NCBI RefSeq assembly: GCF_022811925.1
Contig: NZ_CP065511.1
Location: 1,295,501-1,359,500, forward strand
Direction: 5' to 3'
Origin: Cytobacillus oceanisediminis
Lineage (GTDB): Bacteria > Bacillota > Bacilli > Bacillales > Cytobacillaceae
DNA: 64,000 nucleotides
Below the pieces are notes generated by a model. That model ran no database searches and was not told the DNA's origin. It saw only the letters and a program-made list of their open reading frames with translations. How positions within the stretch are numbered: the stretch's first letter is position 1; each line of letters begins with the position of its first letter. Shown in pieces: positions 25,930 to 34,835 of this stretch. The translations under genes were made by a program, and so were the position numbers.

Positions 25930-27321
25930 ATGATATATGATTTGATTATAAAGGGCGGCAATGTGGTTCTTAAAGACGAGGTAATAAAGAATGATATCGC
26001 AATTATAAATGGAAAAATTGCAGCGATTGAGGAAACTATTGACCATGAAGCTGAGCAGATCATCGATGCATCTTCGCAATATGTTATGCCTGGAATGATT
26101 GATACTCATGTGCATATTTGTGAGCCAGGCCGAACAGAGTGGGAAGGGTTTATAACTGGAACTAAAGCACTGGCAGCAGGAGGAACTACATGTTATGTGG
26201 ATATGCCCTTGAACGCCCTTCCGGCTACGATAGACAAGAACACACTGCAATTAAAGGCAGAAGCAGCCAAGGGGAAGAATTATATCGATTATGCATTTTA
26301 TGGCGGACTTGTTCCAGGCAATATTGAAAGGCTTGAAGAGCTATCAGATGAAGGAGTTATCGCATATAAATGCTTTATGTCCACTTGTGGAACGGATAAC
26401 CCCGATGATTTTTCTAATGTGGATGATTATACCCTTTATGCGGGGATGAAAAGGATTGCTAAACTAGGCCAAATTTTATCGATTCATGCGGAAAATGCCC
26501 AAATTACTGATCGTTTAGGCGAAGAGTTAATGGCACAGGGCAGGACAGCTGCCGCAGATTATGTCCTTTCACGGCCAGTATTTACAGAGGTTGAAGCAGT
26601 GAAACGCGCTCTTTATCTTGGAAAAGAAACGAAATGCCCTATTCATTTTGTGCACATTAGCAGCGCAGAAGCAGTAGAAGAAATTATTAATGCCCGAATC
26701 CAGGGTCAGGATGTGTCCCTTGAATCATGTCCCCATTATTTTATGCTTACATCTGAACAGATTGAGAAGATTGGGCCGGCTGCCAAATGTTCTCCTCCAC
26801 TGCGAACTATTGAAGAACAAGAAAAGCTTTGGGACAAGTTAATAGAAGGCAAGATTGATATGTTAACGTCAGATCACTCACCATGCCCGCCTGAAATGAA
26901 GCATAGTTCTTCAAATAATTTTTTCGAAGTGTGGGGAGGAATCACAGGGTGTCAAAATAACGTTGATTTAATGTTTGATGAAGCGGTTTTGAAAAGAAAT
27001 CTGCCAATAGCTCATTTTGCAAGGATGATTTCTTCTAATCCGGCTAAGCGATTTAATATTCCTAATAAAGGAGAATTAGCTGTTTCATTGGATGCAGATA
27101 TCATCTTAGTTGATGCCAATCGTTCTTATGTTGTTGAGGAGGAAGGACTATATTATCGGCATAAGCATAGCCCATACATTGGGAGGGTGATTAATTGCCG
27201 GGTAACCAAAACCCTCGTTCGCGGCAAGGTTGTATATGATTTGGATCAGGGGATTGTTGGGAAACCTCTCGGAAAAGCCTTAAAGTTAAAAAATGGAACC
27301 GAAACTTTGAATTTGATCTGA
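25930..27321 (+). CDS. allB: Allantoinase
   Basis: Cyclic amidohydrolase opening the hydantoin ring of allantoin to allantoate. The product of 463 residues has the metal motif PGMIDTHVHICEPGRTEWEG, the carboxylated-lysine strand VIAYKCFMSTCG, a histidine in LSIHAEN, HFVHISSAEAVE, the SLESCPHYFMLT strand and the catalytic Asp in MLTSDHSPCPPEMK. This last motif (DHSPCPPEMK) is typical for allantoinases rather than dihydropyrimidinases. I start at ATG 25930, with GAGGGAGA upstream. It heads a unit followed by allC, allE and a cupin gene. Confidence 0.92.
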   Translation: MIYDLIIKGGNVVLKDEVIKNDIAIINGKIAAIEETIDHEAEQIIDASSQYVMPGMIDTHVHICEPGRTEWEGFITGTKALAAGGTTCYVDMPLNALPATIDKNTLQLKAEAAKGKNYIDYAFYGGLVPGNIERLEELSDEGVIAYKCFMSTCGTDNPDDFSNVDDYTLYAGMKRIAKLGQILSIHAENAQITDRLGEELMAQGRTAAADYVLSRPVFTEVEAVKRALYLGKETKCPIHFVHISSAEAVEEIINARIQGQDVSLESCPHYFMLTSEQIEKIGPAAKCSPPLRTIEEQEKLWDKLIEGKIDMLTSDHSPCPPEMKHSSSNNFFEVWGGITGCQNNVDLMFDEAVLKRNLPIAHFARMISSNPAKRFNIPNKGELAVSLDADIILVDANRSYVVEEEGLYYRHKHSPYIGRVINCRVTKTLVRGKVVYDLDQGIVGKPLGKALKLKNGTETLNLI

Positions 27322-27375
27322 AATCAAAAAGAAGGAATTCAATGTCCGCAGAAAGTTTAGATAGGGGAATTCGGG

Positions 27376-28638
27376 ATGACAGACTTAATCAATTTGCAGG
27401 GGAAACTTGAATATGAAAATTTAGCAAAAAATATTGTGAAAAGGCTTGAATGGCTGGGTTCATTTGCAAAGGACCCAGAAGGAGGAATTACCCGTCTTCT
27501 TTATTCCCAACAATGGAGGGATACTCAGCAAGCTTTGAAGAGATGGATGGAAACTGAGGGTTTGGAAGTAAAGTTTGATGAAGTTGGAAATCTTAGCGGA
27601 ATACTGAAGGGAGTAAATCAGGCAGAAACCGTTTTAACAGGATCCCATATAGATACTGTGAAAAATGGCGGGTTGTATGACGGCCAATATGGTATTGTGG
27701 CTGGGATTCTGGCATTAATTTATTTGAAAGAACGTTATGGAACTCCAAAACGTAATCTCGAGGTTGTTTCACTGGCAGAAGAAGAAGGAAGCAGATTTCC
27801 TTATTGCTTTTGGGGTTCAAAGAATATTGCAGGAAGCACATATAAAAAGGATGTTGAAAATCTTGCTGATTCAAATGGAGTAATTTTTTCAGAAGCTATA
27901 TGTGAGGCGGGATTTAACTATAGGGATGAAACAAAATCTCCGCGCCAGGATTTGAAGGTATTCGTTGAAGTCCACGTCGAACAAGGAAATATCCTTGAAA
28001 CTGAGAAAAAGTCTGTTGGTATCGTGAAATGCATCGTTGGCCAAAGGCGCTTTACAATTGAAGTAAACGGTGAAGCAAATCATGCTGGAACGACACCAAT
28101 GGGATATCGCAAAGATGCTTCATTTGCTGCCAGCCATATGATATATGAAGCACTTAATATGGCAAAGCGATATGGTGATCCGCTGGTAGCAACAGTTGGC
28201 AGGATTGATATTTCACCCAATATTGCGAATGTGGTACCAGGAAAAGCTACATTTACTTTAGACCTGCGCCATATTGATAAAAATATGATTTCCCATTTTA
28301 CTGATAGATTCATAAAAAAAATAAATGAGATTTCACTGGAGCATGGGGTTGAAACGACCGTTGAAAAATGGCTCGATACGGATCCAGTCCCAATGGATCC
28401 GGAAATTATAGAATTGATTGAAAATAAGTGCAAGGAAAAAAACTTGAGCTATAAAGTAATGCATAGTGGTGCAGGCCATGATGCACAAATTTTTGCACCC
28501 TTCATTCCAACGGCTATGCTATTCGTACCTAGTGAAAAAGGCATTAGTCATAACCCTGATGAATATACTCATCCGGATGATTTAGCTGAGGGAGTTAAAG
28601 CACTGATCGGCACTTTATATGAACTAGCTTATAAATAA
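27376..28638 (+). CDS. allC: Allantoate amidohydrolase (M20 family)
   Basis: A 420-residue Zn/Mn-dependent M20 hydrolase of the allantoate amidohydrolase / N-carbamoyl-amino acid hydrolase group. Metal ligands are visible in LTGSHIDTVKNGGLYDGQYG, LAEEEGSRF and VEVHVEQGNILE, followed by the dimerisation-domain motif NHAGTTPMGYRKDA and a C-terminal histidine in GISHNPDEY. The family cannot be separated from carbamoylases by motif alone, but the position between allantoinase and ureidoglycine aminohydrolase makes allantoate the most likely substrate. It begins 54 bases after allB. Confidence 0.88.
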   Translation: MTDLINLQGKLEYENLAKNIVKRLEWLGSFAKDPEGGITRLLYSQQWRDTQQALKRWMETEGLEVKFDEVGNLSGILKGVNQAETVLTGSHIDTVKNGGLYDGQYGIVAGILALIYLKERYGTPKRNLEVVSLAEEEGSRFPYCFWGSKNIAGSTYKKDVENLADSNGVIFSEAICEAGFNYRDETKSPRQDLKVFVEVHVEQGNILETEKKSVGIVKCIVGQRRFTIEVNGEANHAGTTPMGYRKDASFAASHMIYEALNMAKRYGDPLVATVGRIDISPNIANVVPGKATFTLDLRHIDKNMISHFTDRFIKKINEISLEHGVETTVEKWLDTDPVPMDPEIIELIENKCKEKNLSYKVMHSGAGHDAQIFAPFIPTAMLFVPSEKGISHNPDEYTHPDDLAEGVKALIGTLYELAYK

Positions 28639-28663
28639 TAGCAATGAAAAGGGGAGTTTATGA

Positions 28664-29428
28664 ATGGGCTATCCAAAAGATTTATTATCAAGCAGGTCTG
28701 TAATAGAACATGGGAAGTATGCCTTAATCGCACCTGAAGGATTAGTGAACAATGTTATTCCTGGGTTTCATAATTGCATTATTTCTATCTTAGGTTCTCC
28801 TAAGCTTGGGGCAAGCTTTGTCGACTATTATGTGACAGTGAAAAAAGGAGGAGGAAATTTAGAAGGTTTTTGCGGCCAGCAGGATATACAGACTTTTGTT
28901 TACATACTAGAGGGAAAAATAAAGGCTTCTGCAGACGAGAAAGAATTTATCTTGGAGGAAAGCGGATACCTTTATTGTCCGCCGGGAATGAAATTGTATC
29001 TGGAAAATATGGGTGATGGGGACTCTAAGCTCTTTTTATACAAGCAGAAATATCGCCCTCTTGAAGGGCGAAAACCCTGGGTTATATCAGGACATGCAAA
29101 TAGAATTGAATTTAGAAACTACGATGATATGCACAATGTAAACATTAAAGATCTATTGCCTGCTGATTTGGATTTTGATATGAATTTCCATATCCTTTCA
29201 TTCGATCCTGCTGCGAGCCACCCGTTTATTGAAACACATGTTCAAGAACACGGAGCATATATCCTTTCCGGGGAAGGAATGTATAATCTCGATAATAAGT
29301 GGATTCCAGTCAAAAAAGGGGATTATATATTTATGGGCCCTTATGTACACCAGGCTGCGTATGCTGTGGGGAGAGAGAATTTAACATATGTCTACTCCAA
29401 GGATTGCAATAGGGATGCGGAATTATAA
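28664..29428 (+). CDS. allE: (S)-ureidoglycine aminohydrolase (bicupin)
   Basis: A 254-residue bicupin like YlbA/AllE, which releases ammonia from ureidoglycine to give ureidoglycolate. The N-terminal cupin (about 40-120) includes QQDIQTFVYILEGKIKA and YLYCPPGMKLYLEN. The C-terminal cupin holds the Mn ligands in HPFIETHVQEHGAYIL (Glu, His, His/Gln pattern) and GPYVHQAAYA. GGGGAG precedes the start; an overlapping ATG four bases upstream is out of frame. It continues the allB-allC pathway. No ureidoglycolate dehydrogenase or lyase follows. Confidence 0.9.
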   Translation: MGYPKDLLSSRSVIEHGKYALIAPEGLVNNVIPGFHNCIISILGSPKLGASFVDYYVTVKKGGGNLEGFCGQQDIQTFVYILEGKIKASADEKEFILEESGYLYCPPGMKLYLENMGDGDSKLFLYKQKYRPLEGRKPWVISGHANRIEFRNYDDMHNVNIKDLLPADLDFDMNFHILSFDPAASHPFIETHVQEHGAYILSGEGMYNLDNKWIPVKKGDYIFMGPYVHQAAYAVGRENLTYVYSKDCNRDAEL

Positions 29429-29454
29429 AAAATAAAATTTTTAGGAGAGGAGAA

Positions 29455-29829
29455 ATGACAGTGTCAAACATTCAGCAGATTATGGAGGAAAGAATCTTTG
29501 AAATCGATAAAATTGCAAAGTTTGATCCTGATAAGCCGCAAAAGAATTACTTTTATGAAACAGATAAAACGGTAGGAGCTGTTTGGTGTCTGGAACCAGG
29601 ACAGGAGGTATACTTGCATTCTCACTCAAATGTAGATGATATGTGGGTTTGTATTGAGGGAACAGGAACCTACTTTCCTGACTTGGAGAATGAAATTCAA
29701 ATAGGAAAAGGCATGGTGATCCTTGCTAAGCCTAACCAAATTCATGGAATGCGGAATACAGGGAAGGATAGGTTTTTATTTGTTGGTTTTGCTGCAGGTT
29801 CTTTGCCAATGGATATAACAAGATATTAA
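29455..29829 (+). CDS. Single-domain cupin protein
   Basis: A 124-residue cupin with the metal-binding pattern YLHSHSNVDDMWVCIEGTG and the second histidine in KPNQIHGMRNTG. The N-terminal 35 residues precede the barrel. It has an excellent AGGAGAGGAG ribosome binding site. As the last gene of the allB-allC-allE unit it may act on a ureide intermediate, for example as an isomerase or auxiliary hydrolase, but this is inference from position only. Confidence 0.8.
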   Translation: MTVSNIQQIMEERIFEIDKIAKFDPDKPQKNYFYETDKTVGAVWCLEPGQEVYLHSHSNVDDMWVCIEGTGTYFPDLENEIQIGKGMVILAKPNQIHGMRNTGKDRFLFVGFAAGSLPMDITRY

Positions 29830-29855
29830 CTTGCAGGCTGCAGACTTATAAAAAG

Positions 29856-29895
29856 CATATCGCTCTCTGCCAGATTTCGGGAAGAGAGCGATATG
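29856..29895. terminator. Bidirectional hairpin between convergent units
   Basis: CATATCGCTCTCT / AGAGAGCGATATG stem of 13 pairs between the cupin gene and the reverse-strand transporter gene. Confidence 0.8.
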
Positions 29896-29938
29896 TAAAT
29901 TTTAAACACAATTATATACACAATAAAGCAGCACCCGG

Positions 29939-31252
29939 CTAAACTTTCACAGTAAGCTTCGTTCTTAATAGATTATAAATGAAATAACCTAAGCAAAGAA
30001 AGCTAGATAGGGAAAAGCTGATCCAAATCGTAAGAAGATTTTCCATAATAGGCAAAGCTGCAAAGCCCCCGGCAGTCCCAATAACAGATGCAAGGGGAAT
30101 AAGAGCAGGCAAGGTTTTACTGCCGAGTATAATATACAGCATTGGAACGATCATGGAAGCATAAATATTACCGAAAAAAAACAGCAGTTCAATAGGGGAT
30201 GGAGGCAAAATACTTACGATAAAAAGCAATAATAAACATATAGCTCCGGAAAAAAGATATGTGAATCTCCATTTTTCTTTATTGTTAAGGGGGCGGAGCA
30301 TACCGACAATATTTTTAATTATTAATGAGACAATTGCATGTAATTCTGCACTAATTGCAGATGAAATGGCACTAAAGCAAAACAAGACAAATAAGACAAT
30401 AAGCAAAGTTGAATTGATTTTTCCAATAAGCTCAAATAACAAGGAATAAATGGAATCATAGCTTCTTCCAAAAATAATAATCATGATCAAAGACGATAAT
30501 GCAAGAGGAATAGTCGCCCATATTAAACCTGCTAACGTAAAAGTCATGCGCAGTTTTTCTTTTTTTATAATAAAAACTCTTTGCCATGTGGCGCGATCAA
30601 TGATCACTTGTCCAAATCCAATTAAAATTGCTGTTAAAATAAACCAAATAGCTTCCATATTTTTAACATAAAGTATGTATGGATGATATAATTTAATTCC
30701 TTCATAAACAGGATATACACCTTCCTGGATATAAAAGTAAACAGGGATAATGATGACTGCACTGAATATAAGCACGACGTTGATGCCTGCGAGCTGATGG
30801 ATTCTATGTATGCCCCCTGCTCCCCCAATAAAAAAACAAAACAATAAAAAGAAAACCATTCCAGAAAAAACAGGCAGAGGAAAAATCATGTGCAGAAGGA
30901 TTCCTGCACCCATAGCCTGAACAAATATAGAATGGAAACTTATCACGAGAAGAATAGAAATCATGAACCAGTAACCAAGTGGAGTCAATCTTTGGCGCAA
31001 GACATCACCTATTGTTTGCTGGTCATGAAACCGATCTCGAATCTTTTTTGCTAATATTCCAAATAAAATTAGTGCAAGAGCACCCATAAGGGAATAGCCG
31101 ATCCCTCCGGTTAGCCCATACTTAATTATTGTTTCTGGCGATGAGAGAATGGTATTGCCTGTTACCCATCTGGACAAAAGGCTAACAACACCAAAACCGA
31201 TTCCCAGCTGAAAAGCTCCGCCAATATAGTATTGAAAATCGGTTTTCTTCAT
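29939..31252 (-). CDS. SSS-like (sodium:solute symporter) membrane protein
   Basis: A 437-residue integral membrane protein with about 12-13 hydrophobic segments. It resembles sodium:solute symporters: GGAFQLGIGFGVVSLLSRWV at the start, and the mid-protein segment IDRATWQRVFIIKKEKLRMT followed by WATIPLAL, a layout typical of the family. It is shorter than most SSS members (about 500 residues). Its start overlaps the response-regulator stop (ATGA), so it is made with the two-component system. It could import a ureide or act as the input sensor for the kinase, which lacks its own sensor domain. Substrate unknown. Confidence 0.7.
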   Translation of the reverse strand: MKKTDFQYYIGGAFQLGIGFGVVSLLSRWVTGNTILSSPETIIKYGLTGGIGYSLMGALALILFGILAKKIRDRFHDQQTIGDVLRQRLTPLGYWFMISILLVISFHSIFVQAMGAGILLHMIFPLPVFSGMVFFLLFCFFIGGAGGIHRIHQLAGINVVLIFSAVIIIPVYFYIQEGVYPVYEGIKLYHPYILYVKNMEAIWFILTAILIGFGQVIIDRATWQRVFIIKKEKLRMTFTLAGLIWATIPLALSSLIMIIIFGRSYDSIYSLLFELIGKINSTLLIVLFVLFCFSAISSAISAELHAIVSLIIKNIVGMLRPLNNKEKWRFTYLFSGAICLLLLFIVSILPPSPIELLFFFGNIYASMIVPMLYIILGSKTLPALIPLASVIGTAGGFAALPIMENLLTIWISFSLSSFLCLGYFIYNLLRTKLTVKV

Positions 31253-31941
31253 TGTGAAGTCTCCTTCAAGCGGTAATCCCTGGGTGATTGGCCTGTCATT
31301 TTCCGGAATATTTGGCTGAAATAGTGCTGGCTGTTAAAACCGCACTTCTCCGAAATCGTACTAATGCTTAAATCAGGATTCTCAATCAGCATTTTTTGTG
31401 CCTGCTTTAACCGAAAGTCGTTTAAGTATTCCGAAAAGCCCATTCCTACTTCTTCGTGAAATTTCCTGCTCAGATAGGCTGAATTAATATGAATTTTTGA
31501 TGCTAAATAACTTAAAGTAAGTTTTTCATTGTATTCCTTTTGAATAATTTGCAAAGCCTTTACAATTTGCTCAGAGTAACTGCTAATTCGTTCATACCTT
31601 CCCAAAACGCTCATTAACTCTTCTTCAATAACGGGCTTTGTAATGTAATCTATCACTCCAAGCCGGAGTGACGTTTGGATATAATCAAAGTTTTGATAAG
31701 CTGTAACCATGATTAAATCAATATCACCAGCAGAGGAAAGCTCCATAGCTAAATCTAATCCCGATTTGCCTGGGAGCTGAATATCAAGGAAAGCGAGAAA
31801 GATGTCATGCTTCTTAATAATTTGAAGAGCCTGAGAGGCATCCTGAGCCTTAAAAAGAATCCAATTAGGGAATTTCTTTTTAATGAGATATTCCAATTGT
31901 TCCAATTCTATAAGTTCATCATCTACAAGCAAGATATTCAT
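31249..31941 (-). CDS. AraC-type response regulator (YesN-like)
   Basis: A 230-residue regulator with an N-terminal receiver domain and a C-terminal AraC HTH. The receiver has acidic residues in LLVDDELIELEQL, the phospho-acceptor Asp in LAFLDIQLPGKSGLD (about residue 53), a Thr in MVTAYQNFDYI and the Lys in YITKPV. The DNA-binding part shows YLASKIHINSAYLSRKFHEE and ISEKCGFNSQHYFSQIFRKM. AraC-type activators usually contact two major grooves two helical turns apart. That matches the 21-bp direct repeats found at four promoters in this island, and this protein is the best candidate to bind them. It overlaps both neighbours by ATGA. Confidence 0.9.
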   Translation of the reverse strand: MNILLVDDELIELEQLEYLIKKKFPNWILFKAQDASQALQIIKKHDIFLAFLDIQLPGKSGLDLAMELSSAGDIDLIMVTAYQNFDYIQTSLRLGVIDYITKPVIEEELMSVLGRYERISSYSEQIVKALQIIQKEYNEKLTLSYLASKIHINSAYLSRKFHEEVGMGFSEYLNDFRLKQAQKMLIENPDLSISTISEKCGFNSQHYFSQIFRKMTGQSPRDYRLKETSQ

Positions 31942-32708
31942 TGCATACTTTCTCCTTCCAATTTTTCTGACATAATAACGTGGGGAAATATAGCCAAAAC
32001 AGCTGTTCCATCCTCCTGATCTGTTAATTGAACTGAAGTTTCATCATCGGGGAATAATAGTTCAAGTCTTCGTTTTATATTCTCAAGCCCCAGCCCTCCA
32101 TCCGGGGGACTTGTTTCATAGTTCTCTAAAGAATTGTTCCACACAGAAACATGAATCGCTGATTCGATCTTTATTATTTTTATTTTTAATAAGGCCTCGC
32201 CAATATGTCTTTCAAAGGCATGCTTGAAAGCATTTTCAACAAGAGTTTGTATTAAAAAGGGAATAATAATGGCTTTATTCACACAGTTGTCCAAATGGAT
32301 TTCGTAATGAAGACGGTCTCTAAATCTGGTTTTTTGTATCTCCAAATAATAATTTACATAAGTAAGCTCATCTTCAATCGAAATAAAATTATTTATGGTT
32401 CGATATTTAAATTTTAGCAGCTTTGAAAGGGTTTCAATGGAACGTATTAATTCGGTTTTACGGTCCAGCCTGGCTAGAGCCAGGATTGAATTTAAGGTAT
32501 TAAAAAAGAAATGAGGCTGAATCTCCTGGTTTAATTGATTGTATAAAGCTGTTTGAAGTTCCCTTTCTAACGCTATTTCACGTTTTTGCTTCTCAAGTAA
32601 ATCAATTCTTTTTTCAAAAACAAATAAAAATAGCAAGGTAAAGGCTCCCGCCAGCGGAACCAGAACGCAAAACATAATATAAATGGAGAATGATTCAATA
32701 GGCAGCAT
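31938..32708 (-). CDS. Sensor histidine kinase, LytS/YesM type, without an extracellular domain
   Basis: A 256-residue kinase with one N-terminal membrane segment (IMFCVLVPLAGAFTLLFLFV), a short coiled coil and the His-kinase domain NQEIQPHFFFNTLNSILALA, where His in IQPHF is the phosphorylated residue. The ATPase part has LIQTLVENAFKHAF (N box) and PPDGGLGLENIKRRL (G box). No periplasmic loop or PAS/GAF module is seen, so the input must come from the membrane or a partner such as the coupled SSS transporter. The AAGGAGA ribosome binding site precedes the ATG. A terminator separates it from the opp genes upstream. Confidence 0.88.
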   Translation of the reverse strand: MLPIESFSIYIMFCVLVPLAGAFTLLFLFVFEKRIDLLEKQKREIALERELQTALYNQLNQEIQPHFFFNTLNSILALARLDRKTELIRSIETLSKLLKFKYRTINNFISIEDELTYVNYYLEIQKTRFRDRLHYEIHLDNCVNKAIIIPFLIQTLVENAFKHAFERHIGEALLKIKIIKIESAIHVSVWNNSLENYETSPPDGGLGLENIKRRLELLFPDDETSVQLTDQEDGTAVLAIFPHVIMSEKLEGESMQ

Positions 32709-32730
32709 GGGATTCGTTTCTCCTTAAGTA

Positions 32731-32768
32731 TTAAAAAAGGGAGGTATAAGAACCTATCCCTTTTTTAA
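32731..32768 (-). terminator. Terminator between the opp-like operon and the kinase gene
   Basis: TTAAAAAAGGGA / TCCCTTTTTTAA 12-base arms. On the reverse strand it follows the last ATPase gene and lies before the kinase ribosome binding site, so it separates the two units or lets only part of transcription through. Confidence 0.8.
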
Positions 32769-32801
32769 TATAACATTTTATACAAAATAGAGGTATTTGT
32801 A

Positions 32802-33797
32802 TTAAACTGGCAGAGTATCAGCAATATGGCAGCTTACAAAATGATTATTAACTAGCTCCCTTAGGGGGGGTTCTTCTTGTTTGCATTTTTCTACAGCAAA
32901 AGGACAGCGTGTATGGAACCTGCAGCCTCCAGGAGGATCAATCGGTGATGGAACATCTCCTTTTAATATGACGCGGTCTCTTTTTAAAGTTGGATCCGGA
33001 ACTGGAATAGAAGATAGCAGCGCTTTTGTATACGGGTGGAGCGGAGAATCAAACATTTTTTTTTTCTCAGCGATTTCGACTACTTTCCCTAGATACATCA
33101 CCATAACCCGATCTGAAATATGCCTGACGACACTAAGGTCATGAGAGATAAAAAGAAAGGTCAGTTTAAACTGTTTTTGCAGCTTCTTTAATAGATTGAG
33201 AATTTGCGCCTGGATTGATACATCCAGAGCAGATACAGCTTCATCGCAAATGATTAATTTGGGATTAACGGCCAATGCTCTGGCAATCCCAATACGCTGG
33301 CGCTGGCCGCCGCTAAATTCATGCGGGTATCTTTCAAGCGCTTCTGGAGGAAGTCCAACATAACCAAGCAGTTCGAGCATTCTTTCCTTTCGTTTTGATT
33401 TTTCAACCACATTCTGAATGGCCATTGCTTCATTCAAAATTTGCTTCACCGTTTGCCTGGGGTTAAGAGAGGCAAAAGGATCCTGAAAAATAACCTGCAA
33501 ATCACCCCTAAGTTTTCTCATATCCTTTTTATTTAACGTTAAAATATCTTTCCCCATATAAAGAACCTTTCCATCAGTAGGTTCATCAAGCCTTAAAATT
33601 GCACGTCCGGTAGTTGATTTGCCGCATCCGGACTCTCCAACTATACTTAATGTCTCCCCTTCAAAAAGCTGAAATGAAATATCGTCTACCGCTTTTACAT
33701 ATGCCTTTGGCTTGAAAATAGAATCTTTTTTAACCGGGAAGTATTGTTTTAAATTGTCTACTTGTAAGATGATATTTTTTTCTGCTGTCGTTTCCAT
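32802..33797 (-). CDS. Oligopeptide-type ABC transporter ATPase (OppF/DppF-like)
   Basis: A 331-residue ATPase of the peptide/nickel uptake family. Walker A is [10 protein letters not shown]-loop VIFQDPFASLNPRQT, signature FSGGQRQRIGIARALA, Walker B IICDEAVSALD and switch His in FLFISHDLSVV. The C-terminal oligopeptide domain holds the Fe-S-type cysteine pattern PPGGCRFHTRCPFAVEKC. I start at ATG 33797; a TTG nine bases upstream lacks spacing for the ribosome binding site. It overlaps the OppD-like stop. Partner of the OppD-like ATPase and two permeases, it energises uptake of the ligand bound by the two lipoproteins of this island. Confidence 0.93.
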   Translation of the reverse strand: METTAEKNIILQVDNLKQYFPVKKDSIFKPKAYVKAVDDISFQLFEGETLSIVGESGCGKSTTGRAILRLDEPTDGKVLYMGKDILTLNKKDMRKLRGDLQVIFQDPFASLNPRQTVKQILNEAMAIQNVVEKSKRKERMLELLGYVGLPPEALERYPHEFSGGQRQRIGIARALAVNPKLIICDEAVSALDVSIQAQILNLLKKLQKQFKLTFLFISHDLSVVRHISDRVMVMYLGKVVEIAEKKKMFDSPLHPYTKALLSSIPVPDPTLKRDRVILKGDVPSPIDPPGGCRFHTRCPFAVEKCKQEEPPLRELVNNHFVSCHIADTLPV

Positions 33798-33798
33798 G

Positions 33799-34815
33799 CT
33801 AGACAACCCCTTCTTTATCTCTTTTGCCAGTCCACTTGTCTGTATATTTCCAGCATCTTACCTTAACATCGTCAGAATGGGAAAAAAGGTCAGGCTGATG
33901 TGTGGCGCATATATCTTCCGCGTAAGGGCATCTAGAGGCAAACCGGCATCCAGCAGGCATATTGTAAGGGCTGGGGACACTGCCATCTATCGTAATTAAC
34001 TCATCCTGATCTTCATGGATTTTAGGTAATGAGTTCAAAAGCCCTTGGGTATAAGGATGCTTGGGTTCGGCAAAGATTTGCTCTGTAGAAGCATGCTCGA
34101 CTATATTTCCGGCATACATAACAGCAACCTTATCACATGTTTCTGCCACAACTCCCAAATCGTGGGTAATCATGATAACACCCATTCCTATCTTTGTTTG
34201 CAGGTCTTTAATCAGCTCCAGTATTTGCGCTTGAATTGTAACATCCAGGGCGGTCGTTGGTTCATCTGCAATTAATACCTCTGGTGTACATGCAAGAGCC
34301 ATAGCAATCATGACACGCTGGCGCATCCCGCCGCTCAACTGGAATGGCTCTTGCTTCGCTCTTTTTTCAGGAGACGGGATACCTACAAGCTTAAGCATTT
34401 CAACTGACTTATCCCACGCAGCTTTCTTTCCCATCTTTTGGTGTAGCCTTAAAGCTTCTGCAATTTGCTCTCCAACTGGGATTACAGGATTTAAGGAAGT
34501 CATAGGCTCCTGAAAAATCATTGATATTTCATTCCCGCGAATTTTCCTCATTTCATCCTCTGACATTGTTACTAAATCTTTTCCTTTAAAATAAACGGAA
34601 CCCCCAGCAATTTTTCCAGGAGGAGAAGGAATAAGACGGAGAATGGAGAGGGAAGTCATACTTTTCCCGCATCCGGATTCCCCTACAATTCCCAGCGTTT
34701 CCCCTTTATGCACAGTAAAATCGATGCCATCAACCGCTTTACTGACTCCCCGCTTTGTTGTGAAATGTGTTTTTAAACCTTTTACTTCCAGTATTGGTTT
34801 GTTTCTTTCTTTCAC
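33799..34815 (-). CDS. Oligopeptide-type ABC transporter ATPase (OppD/DppD-like)
   Basis: A 338-residue ATPase with Walker [11 protein letters not shown]-loop [15 protein letters not shown], signature [16 protein letters not shown], Walker [13 protein letters not shown] and His in [11 protein letters not shown]. The C-terminal domain has the cysteine cluster [17 protein letters not shown]. It pairs with the OppF-like ATPase. GTG start at 34815 after GGTGGTGA. It lies 20 bases after the OppB-like permease and is part of the same reverse-strand operon. Confidence 0.93.
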   Translation of the reverse strand: MKERNKPILEVKGLKTHFTTKRGVSKAVDGIDFTVHKGETLGIVGESGCGKSMTSLSILRLIPSPPGKIAGGSVYFKGKDLVTMSEDEMRKIRGNEISMIFQEPMTSLNPVIPVGEQIAEALRLHQKMGKKAAWDKSVEMLKLVGIPSPEKRAKQEPFQLSGGMRQRVMIAMALACTPEVLIADEPTTALDVTIQAQILELIKDLQTKIGMGVIMITHDLGVVAETCDKVAVMYAGNIVEHASTEQIFAEPKHPYTQGLLNSLPKIHEDQDELITIDGSVPSPYNMPAGCRFASRCPYAEDICATHQPDLFSHSDDVKVRCWKYTDKWTGKRDKEGVV

Positions 34816-34835
34816 AGCCAGTCACCACCCTTAAC

